A stretch of 64,000 nt of DNA from Rhodothermaceae bacterium (lineage in GTDB: Bacteria; Bacteroidota; Rhodothermia; Rhodothermales; Bin80): positions 62,001 through 126,000 of the forward strand of contig VXSC01000036.1 of NCBI GenBank assembly GCA_009838195.1, given 5' to 3'. The notes under the pieces were generated by a model. It was not told where the DNA came from. It made no database searches and saw nothing but the letters and a program-made list of their open reading frames with translations. Numbering within the stretch: the first letter of the stretch is position 1; each line of letters begins with the position of its first letter. A program made the translations under genes and the position numbers. Shown piece after piece: positions 25,792-35,759 of this stretch.

Positions 25792-27132
25792 TTATTTCAG
25801 AGCGACTCCGGGACGACCAATACTATAATACTCAAATCCCCGCTCCTGCATTCTGCGGGTATTATACAAATTACGTCCATCAAAAATAAGCGGTCGGCGC
25901 ATCAGTCCCTTAATCCGTTGAAAATCGGGACGTCTAAATTCCGGCCATTCCGTGCAAACAAGCAGCATATCAACGCCAGAAAGAGCCTCATACGCACTCC
26001 CCGCATAGGTGATTGACTCTCCTAATACGGTACGCGAGGTCGCCATTGCCTCCGGGTCAAAGGCAGTGACCCGTACCCCACTCTCTAAAAGCCCCCGAAT
26101 TACGACATGTGCGGGAGACTCCCGCACATCATCCGTATTGGCCTTGAATGCGAGTCCCCACACTGCTGCATGCTTTCCTCGCAAGTCGTTGCCGAAATAA
26201 GAACGTACTTGATCCACCAATCGCATTCGCTGCTTTTCGTTCACCTCAAGTACCGATTGGAGAATTTTGAAGTCGTAGCCCTGTCGGCGCGCCGTTCGCA
26301 AAAGTGCCTGCACATCTTTCGGGAAACAGCTTCCACCGAATCCAATTCCTGCGTAGAGAAAATGGCGGCCAATCCGGCTATCACTTCCAACTCCGATACG
26401 CACTTTGTCTACGTTCGCGCCCACCCGATCACACAGGTTGGCTACCTCATTCATGAAGCTGATACGTGAGGCCAGGAAGGCATTTGCCGCATACTTGGTT
26501 ACCTCGGCCGAGCGCTCGTCCATAATGATAATTGGATTGCCCTGCCGGACAAACGGCTCATAGAGGCGCTGCATAACAGCACCAGCTTTTGCACTTGAGG
26601 TTCCCAGAACAATTCTCTCCGGCTTCATGAAGTCGTCCACCGCAGCACCCTCCCGGAGAAATTCAGGATTGGATACAACGTCAAAATCCACACCGGGATC
26701 TCCCCCTTGCTCAACCAGCACTTCTTGGACCTTCTCCGCAGTCCCTACAGGAACCGTGCTCTTGTTGACGACGATTCTATAGACGGCTTCCGACTGAGTC
26801 CCAAGCCAGATGCCAATTTCACGTGCCACCTCCAGTACATAGGATAAGTCTGCTTCCCCGTCTGCATCCGGTGGTGTGGGCAGTGCCAGAAATATGATTT
26901 CTGCGTTCTCGAGTGCTTCGCTGAGCGAGGTCGTAAATGTTAGACGCTTCTCACGCAGATTCCGATGTAGTAGGACCTCAAGGTCCGGCTCGTAAATCGG
27001 CATGTTTCCCTGGCGTAAATCTGCGACTTTGGTATCATCCACATCAACACACCAGACATCGTTCCCCATCTCTGCAAAGCAGACCCCCGAAACCAGCCCA
27101 ACATAACCTGTTCCAACAATTCCAATTTTCAT
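25792..27132 (-). CDS. ugd: UDP-glucose 6-dehydrogenase
   Basis: Makes UDP-glucuronate from UDP-glucose with two NAD+. The N-terminal fingerprint MKIGIVGTGYVGLVSGVCFAEMGNDV starts at ATG 27132; a GTG seven codons upstream (27153) is less likely. Then NKSTVPVGT, SNPEFLREGAAVDDF, and the catalytic-Cys loop GIGFGGSCFPKDVQAL. The C-terminal domain contains WGLAFKANTDDVRESPA. It is first in the minus-strand glycan-precursor run, with the SLC13 gene 25 bp downstream, and divergent from mannose-1-P guanylyltransferase. Confidence 0.95.
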   Translation of the reverse strand: MKIGIVGTGYVGLVSGVCFAEMGNDVWCVDVDDTKVADLRQGNMPIYEPDLEVLLHRNLREKRLTFTTSLSEALENAEIIFLALPTPPDADGEADLSYVLEVAREIGIWLGTQSEAVYRIVVNKSTVPVGTAEKVQEVLVEQGGDPGVDFDVVSNPEFLREGAAVDDFMKPERIVLGTSSAKAGAVMQRLYEPFVRQGNPIIIMDERSAEVTKYAANAFLASRISFMNEVANLCDRVGANVDKVRIGVGSDSRIGRHFLYAGIGFGGSCFPKDVQALLRTARRQGYDFKILQSVLEVNEKQRMRLVDQVRSYFGNDLRGKHAAVWGLAFKANTDDVRESPAHVVIRGLLESGVRVTAFDPEAMATSRTVLGESITYAGSAYEALSGVDMLLVCTEWPEFRRPDFQRIKGLMRRPLIFDGRNLYNTRRMQERGFEYYSIGRPGVALK

Positions 27133-27451
27133 AAAAACAAAAACCTCGTTCACACAAAATTAGTTCGATTGTACGCAATGATAGCGGCTTTGGGTCAGCA
27201 ATGAGCACGGATTGACACTATGGGATCAACCTGCGAGTCCCTCATAAAACTCCCTGAATTGGCGATTTTTCGGTGAACAGCAGCGAACACATGCCAATCA
27301 CGCACGGTATACGGGGCGTGTTGCACTCTTTCATGTCCCCAGATCACGCAGCTCCAACTTCTATGGGGAGAATTTCGTAGGAGACTTCACTTTAGTGTCT
27401 TTAACGCAACCGAATCCGAATCTGTATCGTATCGGACTCAGCACATCTACA
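27133..27451. other. 319-bp divergent intergenic region between ugd and mannose-1-P guanylyltransferase
   Basis: This region must hold both divergent promoters. An AGGAG box at 27379-27383 lies 11 bp before a GTG (27395) in frame with the guanylyltransferase, leaving open a 19-residue N-terminal extension. No repeat or strong inverted repeat was seen. Confidence 0.45.
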
Positions 27452-28519
27452 ATGATATACAGTGTCATCATGGCAGGGGGGATTGGGAGCCGGTTCTGGC
27501 CCCAGAGCAGGGAGGCCCGCCCCAAACAGTTTATCAACGTCTTTGAAGAACAAAGCCTTCTTCAGCAGACACTGAGCCGCATGGCTCCCATCGTTCCCCC
27601 GGAACGGACTCTGGTCGTGACTCATGAGCGTTACGCGGATCTTACACGGGAGCAATTGTCATCCATACCAGAGGAAAATATCCTTGGAGAACCCATTAGT
27701 CGGAATACGGCTCCGTGCATTGCCTATGCTGCCATAAAATTGCGTGCAATGGATCCAGAGGCAGTCATGATTGTGCTTCCCGCAGACCACCTGGTTAAGA
27801 GGGAAGATCGTTTTTTGAACATCCTCCGTCAGGCCACTGTGGTGGCAAACAAACCCGGAGCACTGGTCACCATCGGGATCCAACCCTCTTATCCTGCCAC
27901 TGGATACGGTTATATCCAATACGACCCCTCTGAAAGCGAACGTGACGGGGCCTACCGGGTGCGGACCTTTGCGGAGAAACCCGATGAAGCAACCGCAGAG
28001 CGATTTCTCGATTCTGGCGATTTTCTCTGGAACAGTGGAATATTCGTTTGGCGTGCCGACGCGATCCTGGAAAACATGCAAACCCATCTCAAAAGCACAT
28101 GGCGTGCTTTCGAAGAAGCTTCCAGGCACCTTGGAACCAATCAGGAAGATTCAGCTATTCGCCAGGCGTACTATAAGAGTACACGAATTTCGATTGATGT
28201 CGGAATCATGGAACGGGCGGGCAACGTCTATGTCGTTCCAGGAAGTTTTGGCTGGAGTGATATTGGAGATTGGCGTGCGGTCTACGATTTGAGCGACAAA
28301 AATCGCCATGGCAACGTCCTCCGAGGCAATGTCATAGTACATGATACCAGCCGGTGTCTGGTCAATGCCGGCAAGCGCCTAGTTGCCGTAGTCGGTATCC
28401 ACGATGTCGTGGTTGTAGACACCGATGATGCGCTGCTGATCTGTCATCAGAATAGCACGCAACAGGTCAAGAATGTCGTGGATTACCTACACGCGCACCA
28501 ACATAAGGATTTTGTTTGA
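27452..28519 (+). CDS. Mannose-1-phosphate guanylyltransferase
   Basis: Forms GDP-mannose from mannose-1-P and GTP. The 355-residue enzyme begins MIYSVIMAGGIGSRFWPQSREARPKQF, the classic nucleotidyltransferase signature, followed by VLPADHLV, TGYGYIQ, FAEKPD and WNSGIFVWRAD. The C-terminal part is the left-handed beta-helix remnant (GSFGWSDIGDWRAVY). ATG 27452 is chosen because the core starts there, although GTG 27395 is preceded by AGGAG. No fused isomerase domain is present. It complements the two nucleotide-sugar dehydrogenases across the divergent gap. Confidence 0.93.
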   Translation: MIYSVIMAGGIGSRFWPQSREARPKQFINVFEEQSLLQQTLSRMAPIVPPERTLVVTHERYADLTREQLSSIPEENILGEPISRNTAPCIAYAAIKLRAMDPEAVMIVLPADHLVKREDRFLNILRQATVVANKPGALVTIGIQPSYPATGYGYIQYDPSESERDGAYRVRTFAEKPDEATAERFLDSGDFLWNSGIFVWRADAILENMQTHLKSTWRAFEEASRHLGTNQEDSAIRQAYYKSTRISIDVGIMERAGNVYVVPGSFGWSDIGDWRAVYDLSDKNRHGNVLRGNVIVHDTSRCLVNAGKRLVAVVGIHDVVVVDTDDALLICHQNSTQQVKNVVDYLHAHQHKDFV

Positions 28520-28661
28520 TCCCTCATTTCTCCACCGATCATGAAGTCGGCCTCAACTCACTGCAAAAATACACGTACAAATTCGCTTTGCTCCAATCAG
28601 CTTTCTTTATTGACCGACTTTGATGTGCAAACACGCCGAAACTCCTCTTAAGCCAGCTAAT

Positions 28662-30251
28662 ATGCGTTTTGCTATTGCCTTCATTCTACTGTCTGCCTCT
28701 GTCACGAATGCTCAGTCTCAAGATGCAACGACCCCCTTGCGAATCACACTGGGGGAAGCGATCGAGATTGCTTTGATTAATAACTACGCGCTCCAAGCTA
28801 GCCGCTTGGCCGAAGAGGATGCCAGGCTGGGTATCAAAGCAGCGTTCGGTACCGCCTTCCCGACCATTGAAGGAGCAAGTTCCTATACACGAAATATCAA
28901 AGAGGCCAACCCCTTTGCAGGAAGTTCAGCAGGAGACTTTTTTTCGGGGTTTGCCTTTATCGACTGGCTTGGCTTCAACGAAACCGCACGAACCGATGGA
29001 CTTGATGTGACCAATCCAATTACTTTTGCCGAGTTTGCTGATCGTCAGCGGCGTGGACTGGATGCTGCGGGCATTCTCCCTACCGCACCCAGCGACAATC
29101 CGTTTTCGGTAGCCAATCAATATTTGAACTCCATCACCATCACACAAAAAATCCTGGACGCACCTAATTGGAACAGGATGCTTCATCCAGACGGATACCG
29201 GACTGCGCTTGAGCAAATATCCAAAGCCGCCGAGCGGCAGGAGCAGATTGTAATTGGGCAGGTCCGTGAAGCATTTTATGGAGCACTCCTTGCCACGCAG
29301 GAAGCCCGTGTTGCAGCACAAAGCGTGTCGCGAACACAGGCGTCCCGCAATGAGACTGCCCAACGAGTGAGCAATGGAATTCTGCCTAAGATTGAACGCT
29401 TATCCATGGATGTTGAACTGGCGAATCAGAAATCAGGATTGGTTCAGGCACAGACCCGAGCATCCAACAGTCTAGACCAACTGAAGTATTTGCTCGGACT
29501 GGATTTAGGGCAGGAACTGATTCTGAATGGAAGCTTGGAGATTCATGAAATGTCTCCATATCTCTCCATATCGACTACAGATGCACTTGCACACGCGACC
29601 CTTCAGCGGCCGGACCTTGAGGAAGCACGGATGTCCCACCGGCTCGCTCTAAATGAAGTACGGGCAAATAAAATGTCCCGGTTTCCCACATTGAACGCTT
29701 TTGCAAATTTCAACTACTCCGGCAGGGTGCCAGATAATCGAACATTTACAGTAACAAGCCCGACAAACCCGTTTTCCTTTTCCCAGGGGAGCAATACTTA
29801 CTTTAGCAAAGCCTATTGGCAATCCTCTGTGAATGTCGGGTTGAACCTTCAGTGGACCCTCTTTGATGGACTTCAGCGTCGACGTACCGTACAGCGGGCC
29901 GAAGTTGCTGCCCGCCAAGCTGGAATAGGCCTTGAGCAGTTAACTGCTGCCACCAAAATGGAAATTGAGGTCGCGCTGCGCAACCTTGATGCAGCGTATC
30001 ATCAGATCGATAGCCAGGAAGCAAATGTCGCAAATGCAGAACTGAATTATGAATACACACTTGCCCGCTCAAATGAGGGAGTTGCAAACACGTTGCAGGT
30101 GCGAGCCGCATCCTCTCAACTGGATACCAGCAGACTCAACTACCTACGTGCGGTCCACGGCTTTCTCGTTGCCCAAAGCAATCTAGAGGTCGCGCTAGGC
30201 ATACCGATCGAAAAACAAACAGATATACAATTGGCCTCCGCCAACAAATAG
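28662..30251 (+). CDS. TolC-family outer-membrane efflux protein
   Basis: A 529-residue outer-membrane channel. ATG 28662 opens on a signal peptide (MRFAIAFILLSASVTNAQSQ); an earlier ATG at 28623 is less likely. Two OEP repeats with long heptad-rich helices are visible (LTLGEAIEIA-type start at about residue 30, AEEDARLGIKAAFGTAFPTIEG; second repeat with LQRPDLEEARMSHRLALNEVRANKMSRFPTLNAFANF). It is 12 bp upstream of the adaptor and RND genes, forming a complete tripartite efflux set. Confidence 0.92.
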   Translation: MRFAIAFILLSASVTNAQSQDATTPLRITLGEAIEIALINNYALQASRLAEEDARLGIKAAFGTAFPTIEGASSYTRNIKEANPFAGSSAGDFFSGFAFIDWLGFNETARTDGLDVTNPITFAEFADRQRRGLDAAGILPTAPSDNPFSVANQYLNSITITQKILDAPNWNRMLHPDGYRTALEQISKAAERQEQIVIGQVREAFYGALLATQEARVAAQSVSRTQASRNETAQRVSNGILPKIERLSMDVELANQKSGLVQAQTRASNSLDQLKYLLGLDLGQELILNGSLEIHEMSPYLSISTTDALAHATLQRPDLEEARMSHRLALNEVRANKMSRFPTLNAFANFNYSGRVPDNRTFTVTSPTNPFSFSQGSNTYFSKAYWQSSVNVGLNLQWTLFDGLQRRRTVQRAEVAARQAGIGLEQLTAATKMEIEVALRNLDAAYHQIDSQEANVANAELNYEYTLARSNEGVANTLQVRAASSQLDTSRLNYLRAVHGFLVAQSNLEVALGIPIEKQTDIQLASANK

Positions 30252-30263
30252 CCCTAACTGTTC

Positions 30264-31439
30264 ATGAAAATTCAATACATCCTACTGCTCGGCTGCATCT
30301 TTTGGTTTGCGTGTGCAAGCCCACAAGGCAATTCCGACAGTAGCGAATCCCCCGCCTTGCCCTTCGAAACCAAGCACGTTGAGGTTTTGCGGCTGTCCCC
30401 AACCGCATTCAATGAAATCATTGAGCTAACAGGCACGGTTGAAGCAAAACATGATGTAATTGTCTCGTCTAAAACTACCGGCACGCTTGAAGCTATCGCG
30501 GCGCTAGGACAAACGGTCCGTATAGGGCAAGTAATCGCCAACACAGAAGATGAACTGATTCGTGCCAGTGTGGCACAGGCGGAGGCACAGGTCAATAACG
30601 CAGAAGCTGGCCTGAGAATAGCCGAGGACAGCTACACTAGGCAGCAGCCCCTGTTTGCAGATTCTATCATCAGCCCTCTGGAATTTGCCCGTCTGGAAAC
30701 TACACTGGAGCAGGCGAGATCTGCACTAGCACAGGCCGAAGCTGTCTACGAACAAGTCGCACGACAACTGGACTATACCTCCATTCAAGCACCGATCTAT
30801 GGAAAAGTAGAGGCCCGTTATGTTGAACCCGGTGAGCAGGTCGTTCCCGGCACACAAGTACTTCGCCTAGTCGATGCACGCAATGTTCGGATTGCAGCGG
30901 GCGTTCCAGAGCGCTATGCCGGAGACATTGAAGTGGGTACGCTGGTAGAAATCCGTCTTCCGACGGCCGGAATTTCCCCCCGCACTGGACGCGTCATCTT
31001 TGCGGGAAGTGTCATTGATCCAGCTAGTCGGTCATTTGAAGTCAATGTTGAGGTTGAAAATACAGATGAACGACTCAAGCCTGAAATGATCGCAGAACTG
31101 GCCATCGTGCGATTGACTATCGAAGATGCACTTGTGATTCCCGGTAATGCAGTGACTCGAACTGAAAACGGCCTCTCGATTTTTGTCGTGGAAAACCACG
31201 ATGGGAATCACGTTGCCCTATCACGAGAGGTCTCTCTGGGTGCAGAGTATGCAAACCAGGTGGTCATCACCAGCGGCTTGTCTGCAAATGAGCAGGTCGT
31301 CGTTCGTGGACAATCCACTCTTGCAAATCAGGATCTGGTCTCTATTGACCAATCATTCTCTGGATTAGACGAATACGGGGTTCCCATCATCATTGAGGAC
31401 TCCTCGGACTCAACCCCCACCCCTGAGATCGAATTGTAA
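30264..31439 (+). CDS. RND efflux periplasmic adaptor lipoprotein
   Basis: A 391-residue membrane-fusion protein. An N-terminal lipoprotein signal ends in FACASP, with the Cys as the likely lipidation site. A lipoyl/barrel-sandwich half-motif (VSSKTTGTLEAIAALGQTVRIGQVIA), a coiled-coil hairpin (about 95-155, VAQAEAQVNNAEAGLRIAEDS), the second half-motif (IYGKVEARYVEPGEQV) and a beta-barrel domain follow in order. It links the TolC-type channel to the RND pump. Its TAA stop overlaps the start of the pump gene by one base (TAATG), indicating translational coupling. Confidence 0.93.
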   Translation: MKIQYILLLGCIFWFACASPQGNSDSSESPALPFETKHVEVLRLSPTAFNEIIELTGTVEAKHDVIVSSKTTGTLEAIAALGQTVRIGQVIANTEDELIRASVAQAEAQVNNAEAGLRIAEDSYTRQQPLFADSIISPLEFARLETTLEQARSALAQAEAVYEQVARQLDYTSIQAPIYGKVEARYVEPGEQVVPGTQVLRLVDARNVRIAAGVPERYAGDIEVGTLVEIRLPTAGISPRTGRVIFAGSVIDPASRSFEVNVEVENTDERLKPEMIAELAIVRLTIEDALVIPGNAVTRTENGLSIFVVENHDGNHVALSREVSLGAEYANQVVITSGLSANEQVVVRGQSTLANQDLVSIDQSFSGLDEYGVPIIIEDSSDSTPTPEIEL

Positions 31440-34400
31440 TGAAAATCACTGACCTTGCAATTAAGCACCGACCAAGTGTAGCGATCCTGACGATCATGCT
31501 CACGGTGGGGGGGCTCGTCAGCTATTTGACGATTTCGAAGGAAGCCTTTCCTTCCATTGAAATTCCAACGATCGTCGTCACGACTATTTATCCGGGTGCC
31601 AGTCCGAGCGATATTGAATCCCTCGTAACCCGGATCATTGAAGAGGAAGTTCAATCCGTGGCTGACATTGAAGAAATTCGATCTACTTCAGTGCGAGGAG
31701 TCTCCACCATCGTCATTGAGTTCACAACTGACGTATCTCTAGATTTTGCCTATCAACGAGTTCGGGACAAAGTCCAGATTGCCAAGCCTCGCCTACCCAG
31801 TGACATTGAAGAACCCGTTGTCAGTGAGTTTGACGTCGAGGATATCCCCATCATGAGTATTAACCTTGCAGGGGCATTTACGGTCACACAACTAAAAGAA
31901 ATCGCGGAGGATCTGGGAGAAGAGATTGAGAAAAGCCCCGACATCCTGGAAGTGGAACTCATTGGTACGCTTGAGCGAGAGGTAAAAGTAGATGTGGACA
32001 TTCGTGCACTACAGGGATATGATCTCACGTTCTCAGATCTCATTGAAACGATCAGTTTCGAAAACTCTAATACTCCAGGAGGCACGATCCGCGTGGACAG
32101 TAGAGATTATCTCGTGCGGATTGACGGAGAGTTTCGGGATGTCAAAAAAGAAATTGAAGAACTGGTTCTCAAAAGCCCGAATGGCTTCCCAGTGTACGTC
32201 AGAGATGTAGCCGAGGTATACCTTGGCTTCAAAGAACGCTCAACCTACTCCAGGTTGCAACTGCTTCAGGAAGAAGAAGGCAAACGACTGATCCGTCTGG
32301 CGGAGACGGGGAGCTATCCGGTCATTACCCTCAATGTAAAGAAACGCAGTGGCGCGAATATCCTGGATACTGCTGACGAAATCCGAACGGTCCTTGACGA
32401 ATTCCCCTTACCGCGTGGAACACAGATGGTGATTACCGGCGATCAAAGCGAACAGGTTCAGGAGCTTGTGAACGATCTTGAAAACAACATCATCAGTGGT
32501 CTGATCTTCGTCGTGCTCGTGCTACTGTTTTTCCTGGGGGTCCGTACGGCTACTCTGGTGGGTATCGCGATTCCCCTCTCCATGTTCCTCACCTTCCTGG
32601 TATTCCAGATCATCGGACAGGAATTAAACTTTGTTATCCTCTTTTCCCTGATCATTGCCCTCGGAATGCTTGTGGACAATGCCGTGGTAATCGTTGAAAA
32701 TATTTATCGCTACCGGGAGCTGGGGTACTCCCGGTTCGAAGCTGCGAAGCTGGGAACTGGCGAAGTCGGTAGCGCCGTCGTTGCATCGACCGCAACCACT
32801 GTAGCTGTTTTCATTCCCATGCTGTTTTGGCCGGGAATTACTGGCGAGTTTATGGGCTATCTGCCCATGACCCTCATCATTACGCTGTCGTGTTCGCTGT
32901 TTGTTGCCATCATCATTAACCCTGTCATCACTGGGTATTTCGTTCGGCTGGACACAGATCCAAAAATGCGTTTTTCTTTGGCTCTTCGGACAATTCTGTT
33001 TGCCTTCTTTGCTGGCGTAGCTCTGGTAATTGGACTTGCGAACTGGCAAACGATTCTGGTACTTTCCATTGTAGTACCAATTCTGATGTTTGCACACCGG
33101 TATTGCTTCAGCCCCATCACCAAGGGGTTTGTTGGCCAGGCATTGCCAAATTTGATTACCTGGTATCGTGGATTCCTGAACACACAGTTACAACGTGACT
33201 ATGAGGTCCACGCCCCTATACTTTTACGTAAACGTCTGTGGATCAGTGCCGTAGTTGTATTTATCATTGGTTTGGGAGCCGCCGTTTCCGGCGTTTTGCT
33301 AAGCGGTCCAAGTGGTCCTTCACCACTTATCGGCATCTCTGCCCTCTTTGGGTTGGGAGTCATTGTACTTTCGATGACCGCCGTGATCCGCACCCCTAAC
33401 CCCTATCTGCAAAACTCTTTCTGCTTTCTCTCTCTGATGCTGGGGATCGTCCTGGCAGTGACTGGTGGGATTGTACTTGGAATGGCAAATGCAGCAGCCG
33501 GGACCGTACTTCTTTACCCTGCAGCTATTCTGTTTGTGATGGGACTGCTCATGGTCCTCCTCCACTGCCTCGAAGTTATCTACCTCAATGGTCTCGCTAG
33601 CGTTAAGGCAGGTGGTGTATTTGCGATACTTTCGTCTTCTATTCTTGGATTGATGGCGCTGATTCGCGGGGCAGAATTACAGACCATCCTGATCTTGCTC
33701 AGCTTGCCCGCGATTGTCATGGGAATCGGTGCCGTCGGCTATCTACTGAATGGACGAGTACTGAAACAACGTACCAGGCTGTTATTGACCGATAACCGTG
33801 CTCGCCTGTTAGTCTGTGTAGCCGGCGGATTCGTATCAATCATTGCACTGTTTGCAGCCGCTCCAACTGGCGTTGAGTTCTTCCCGGATACAGATCCAAA
33901 TATAATCACCGTGGACCTCGAACTCCCCCTGGGGACGCATCTGGAAGAAACCAACAAGATCACCCAGGTTGCACAATCCAGTATTAATTCCCTCCTGGAT
34001 GAAAATCAGTCGGACCAAGACAATATCAAGAATATTCTTGTAAACGTGGGGACTAGTAGTGGTGGAGGGGGATTGATTGGGGGTGGCCCCGGCAATCCAG
34101 AAAATTCTGTCCTAACCTTGAATGTTGTGGACTACGGGGATCGGCCGGAAACAAGTCGCAATACACTTCAAAGGCTCCGTGAATCCCTTCAGGGGATTCC
34201 AGGAGTCATTATCGAAATCAACAAGGACAATGCTGGACCGCCCGTAGGCAAACCTGTCAACATTGAAATTACGGGGCCCGATTTTTTGGAGATTACACGG
34301 ATTACGGAAGAAGTCACCGGATCACTTCGACAGGCATCACAAGACAACACGATTCCCCTCTTGGTGGACATCAACAATAACCTCAATACCGGACGTCCGC

Positions 34401-35467
34401 AAATCCAGGTTCAGATTGACCGCGAACGGGCAGCCCGATTTGGATTGGACTCCCGTAAGGTCAGCAACGTCGTTCGTTCAGCCATCCAGGGTAGTGAGGC
34501 AACCAAGTATCGTTCAGGAGAGGATGAGTACGACGTAACTGTGCGCCTGAAGGAAGATCAGCGTGCCAGCCTTGAAGCGCTTGATGCGCTGACCGTCCTT
34601 CATGAAGGGACTCAGATTCCGCTGTCCTCTATTGCTGATTTTGAGATTGCTAGCGGGTATGGATCCATCACGCGTTTGGATCTCAATCGCGTAGCTACTG
34701 TGACCGGTGATGTCGTAGCAGGGGCCAATGGTGCAGCGGTACTGCAGCAGGTGCAAACTCACCTGCAGGGATATCAGGACTCTATGCCAATCGGCTATCA
34801 ACTGTCGTACACGGGAGAGAGTGAAGATCAGGCAGAGGCCTTTGGATTTCTCCAGGTCGCGATGGGAATCGGGATTGCAGCGATCACACTTATCCTGATT
34901 GCACAGTTCAATAGTATCATTGTCCCGATTATTATCATGTTAGCCGTCACGCTGGGACTCATTGGTGTGCTTCTGGGACTGATTCTCACACGTACTCCTT
35001 TCGGGTTGATGACTTTCATCGGCCTCATCAGCCTAGCCGGAATCGTCGTGAACAACAATATCGTGCTGATTGACTACATCAACCAGTTACGTGAACGAGG
35101 AAAAAGTAAACTGGAAGCGATCATTGACGGTGGGGCTACACGTCTTCGACCGGTACTGCTCACCTTCCTGACGACTGTGATTGGTCTGGTACCGCTCACA
35201 TTCGGGCTGAATATTGACTTTGTTGGATTGTTGGCAGATCTAGCGCCAAATATCCAGTTTGGATCGCAGAATACTCAATTCTGGGGGCCTATGGGCATTG
35301 CGATCATCAGCGGGTTGTCTTTTTCAACATTCCTCACTCTGGTTATCGTGCCGGTCATGTACTCTGCCTTTGACTCCTGGTTCTTCCTCTTCTTTAGTGG
35401 ACAATTCATTTTCAGACCTCAACGAGATAAAGAAGATGTCCGCCGAGATCGAAGGAAGTGGCGTTAA
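31439..35467 (+). CDS. RND-family efflux pump (AcrB/MexB-like), enlarged by a membrane insertion
   Basis: A proton-driven inner-membrane efflux pump of 1342 residues, against about 1020-1060 for usual AcrB-like pumps. Standard parts are visible: TM1 with the FPSIEIPTI loop, porter subdomains, TM2-TM6 with the proton-relay segment GMLVDNAVVIVENIYR (about 409-424), a second porter block (PNIITVDLELPLG onward) and the closing TM bundle (TFIGLISLAGIVVNNNIVLIDYI). Between TM6 and TM7 (residues about 510-785) there is an extra block of about 8 hydrophobic helices. The canonical second Asp of DD in TM4 is replaced (LVDNAV). The gene is coupled to the adaptor. Substrate is unknown. Confidence 0.92.
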   Translation: MKITDLAIKHRPSVAILTIMLTVGGLVSYLTISKEAFPSIEIPTIVVTTIYPGASPSDIESLVTRIIEEEVQSVADIEEIRSTSVRGVSTIVIEFTTDVSLDFAYQRVRDKVQIAKPRLPSDIEEPVVSEFDVEDIPIMSINLAGAFTVTQLKEIAEDLGEEIEKSPDILEVELIGTLEREVKVDVDIRALQGYDLTFSDLIETISFENSNTPGGTIRVDSRDYLVRIDGEFRDVKKEIEELVLKSPNGFPVYVRDVAEVYLGFKERSTYSRLQLLQEEEGKRLIRLAETGSYPVITLNVKKRSGANILDTADEIRTVLDEFPLPRGTQMVITGDQSEQVQELVNDLENNIISGLIFVVLVLLFFLGVRTATLVGIAIPLSMFLTFLVFQIIGQELNFVILFSLIIALGMLVDNAVVIVENIYRYRELGYSRFEAAKLGTGEVGSAVVASTATTVAVFIPMLFWPGITGEFMGYLPMTLIITLSCSLFVAIIINPVITGYFVRLDTDPKMRFSLALRTILFAFFAGVALVIGLANWQTILVLSIVVPILMFAHRYCFSPITKGFVGQALPNLITWYRGFLNTQLQRDYEVHAPILLRKRLWISAVVVFIIGLGAAVSGVLLSGPSGPSPLIGISALFGLGVIVLSMTAVIRTPNPYLQNSFCFLSLMLGIVLAVTGGIVLGMANAAAGTVLLYPAAILFVMGLLMVLLHCLEVIYLNGLASVKAGGVFAILSSSILGLMALIRGAELQTILILLSLPAIVMGIGAVGYLLNGRVLKQRTRLLLTDNRARLLVCVAGGFVSIIALFAAAPTGVEFFPDTDPNIITVDLELPLGTHLEETNKITQVAQSSINSLLDENQSDQDNIKNILVNVGTSSGGGGLIGGGPGNPENSVLTLNVVDYGDRPETSRNTLQRLRESLQGIPGVIIEINKDNAGPPVGKPVNIEITGPDFLEITRITEEVTGSLRQASQDNTIPLLVDINNNLNTGRPQIQVQIDRERAARFGLDSRKVSNVVRSAIQGSEATKYRSGEDEYDVTVRLKEDQRASLEALDALTVLHEGTQIPLSSIADFEIASGYGSITRLDLNRVATVTGDVVAGANGAAVLQQVQTHLQGYQDSMPIGYQLSYTGESEDQAEAFGFLQVAMGIGIAAITLILIAQFNSIIVPIIIMLAVTLGLIGVLLGLILTRTPFGLMTFIGLISLAGIVVNNNIVLIDYINQLRERGKSKLEAIIDGGATRLRPVLLTFLTTVIGLVPLTFGLNIDFVGLLADLAPNIQFGSQNTQFWGPMGIAIISGLSFSTFLTLVIVPVMYSAFDSWFFLFFSGQFIFRPQRDKEDVRRDRRKWR

Positions 35468-35759
35468 CACACTGCTGTCTATTTCGAAAGCCCCGGCAGT
35501 AAATTTGGTGGTTTTAATCTGGTTGCTCGGTACAGGACGTTGCTCCCCCTGCGGATGAGGACGTCGTCGTATCCTTAATTGCAATTTTGAATCTGACTCT
35601 GCTCAGAATGGTTTAATGGATTGGAACAGATACAATCGAAGTCCATCCTGCCTCATTCTCCTCGATTCCAGCTTTATCCACTTCGTTCATGGTAGTGCCT
35701 AACTCTTTAGCCTCCTATTTGAGTTCTCATAAAGAAACTGCAACGCCGCAGTCCGCCAA
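35468..35759. other. 292-bp intergenic region, nothing recognised
   Basis: Between the RND pump and mpl there are only short out-of-character frames. No hairpin followed by a T-run was seen, although the change of function suggests that a new transcription unit starts here. Confidence 0.4.
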
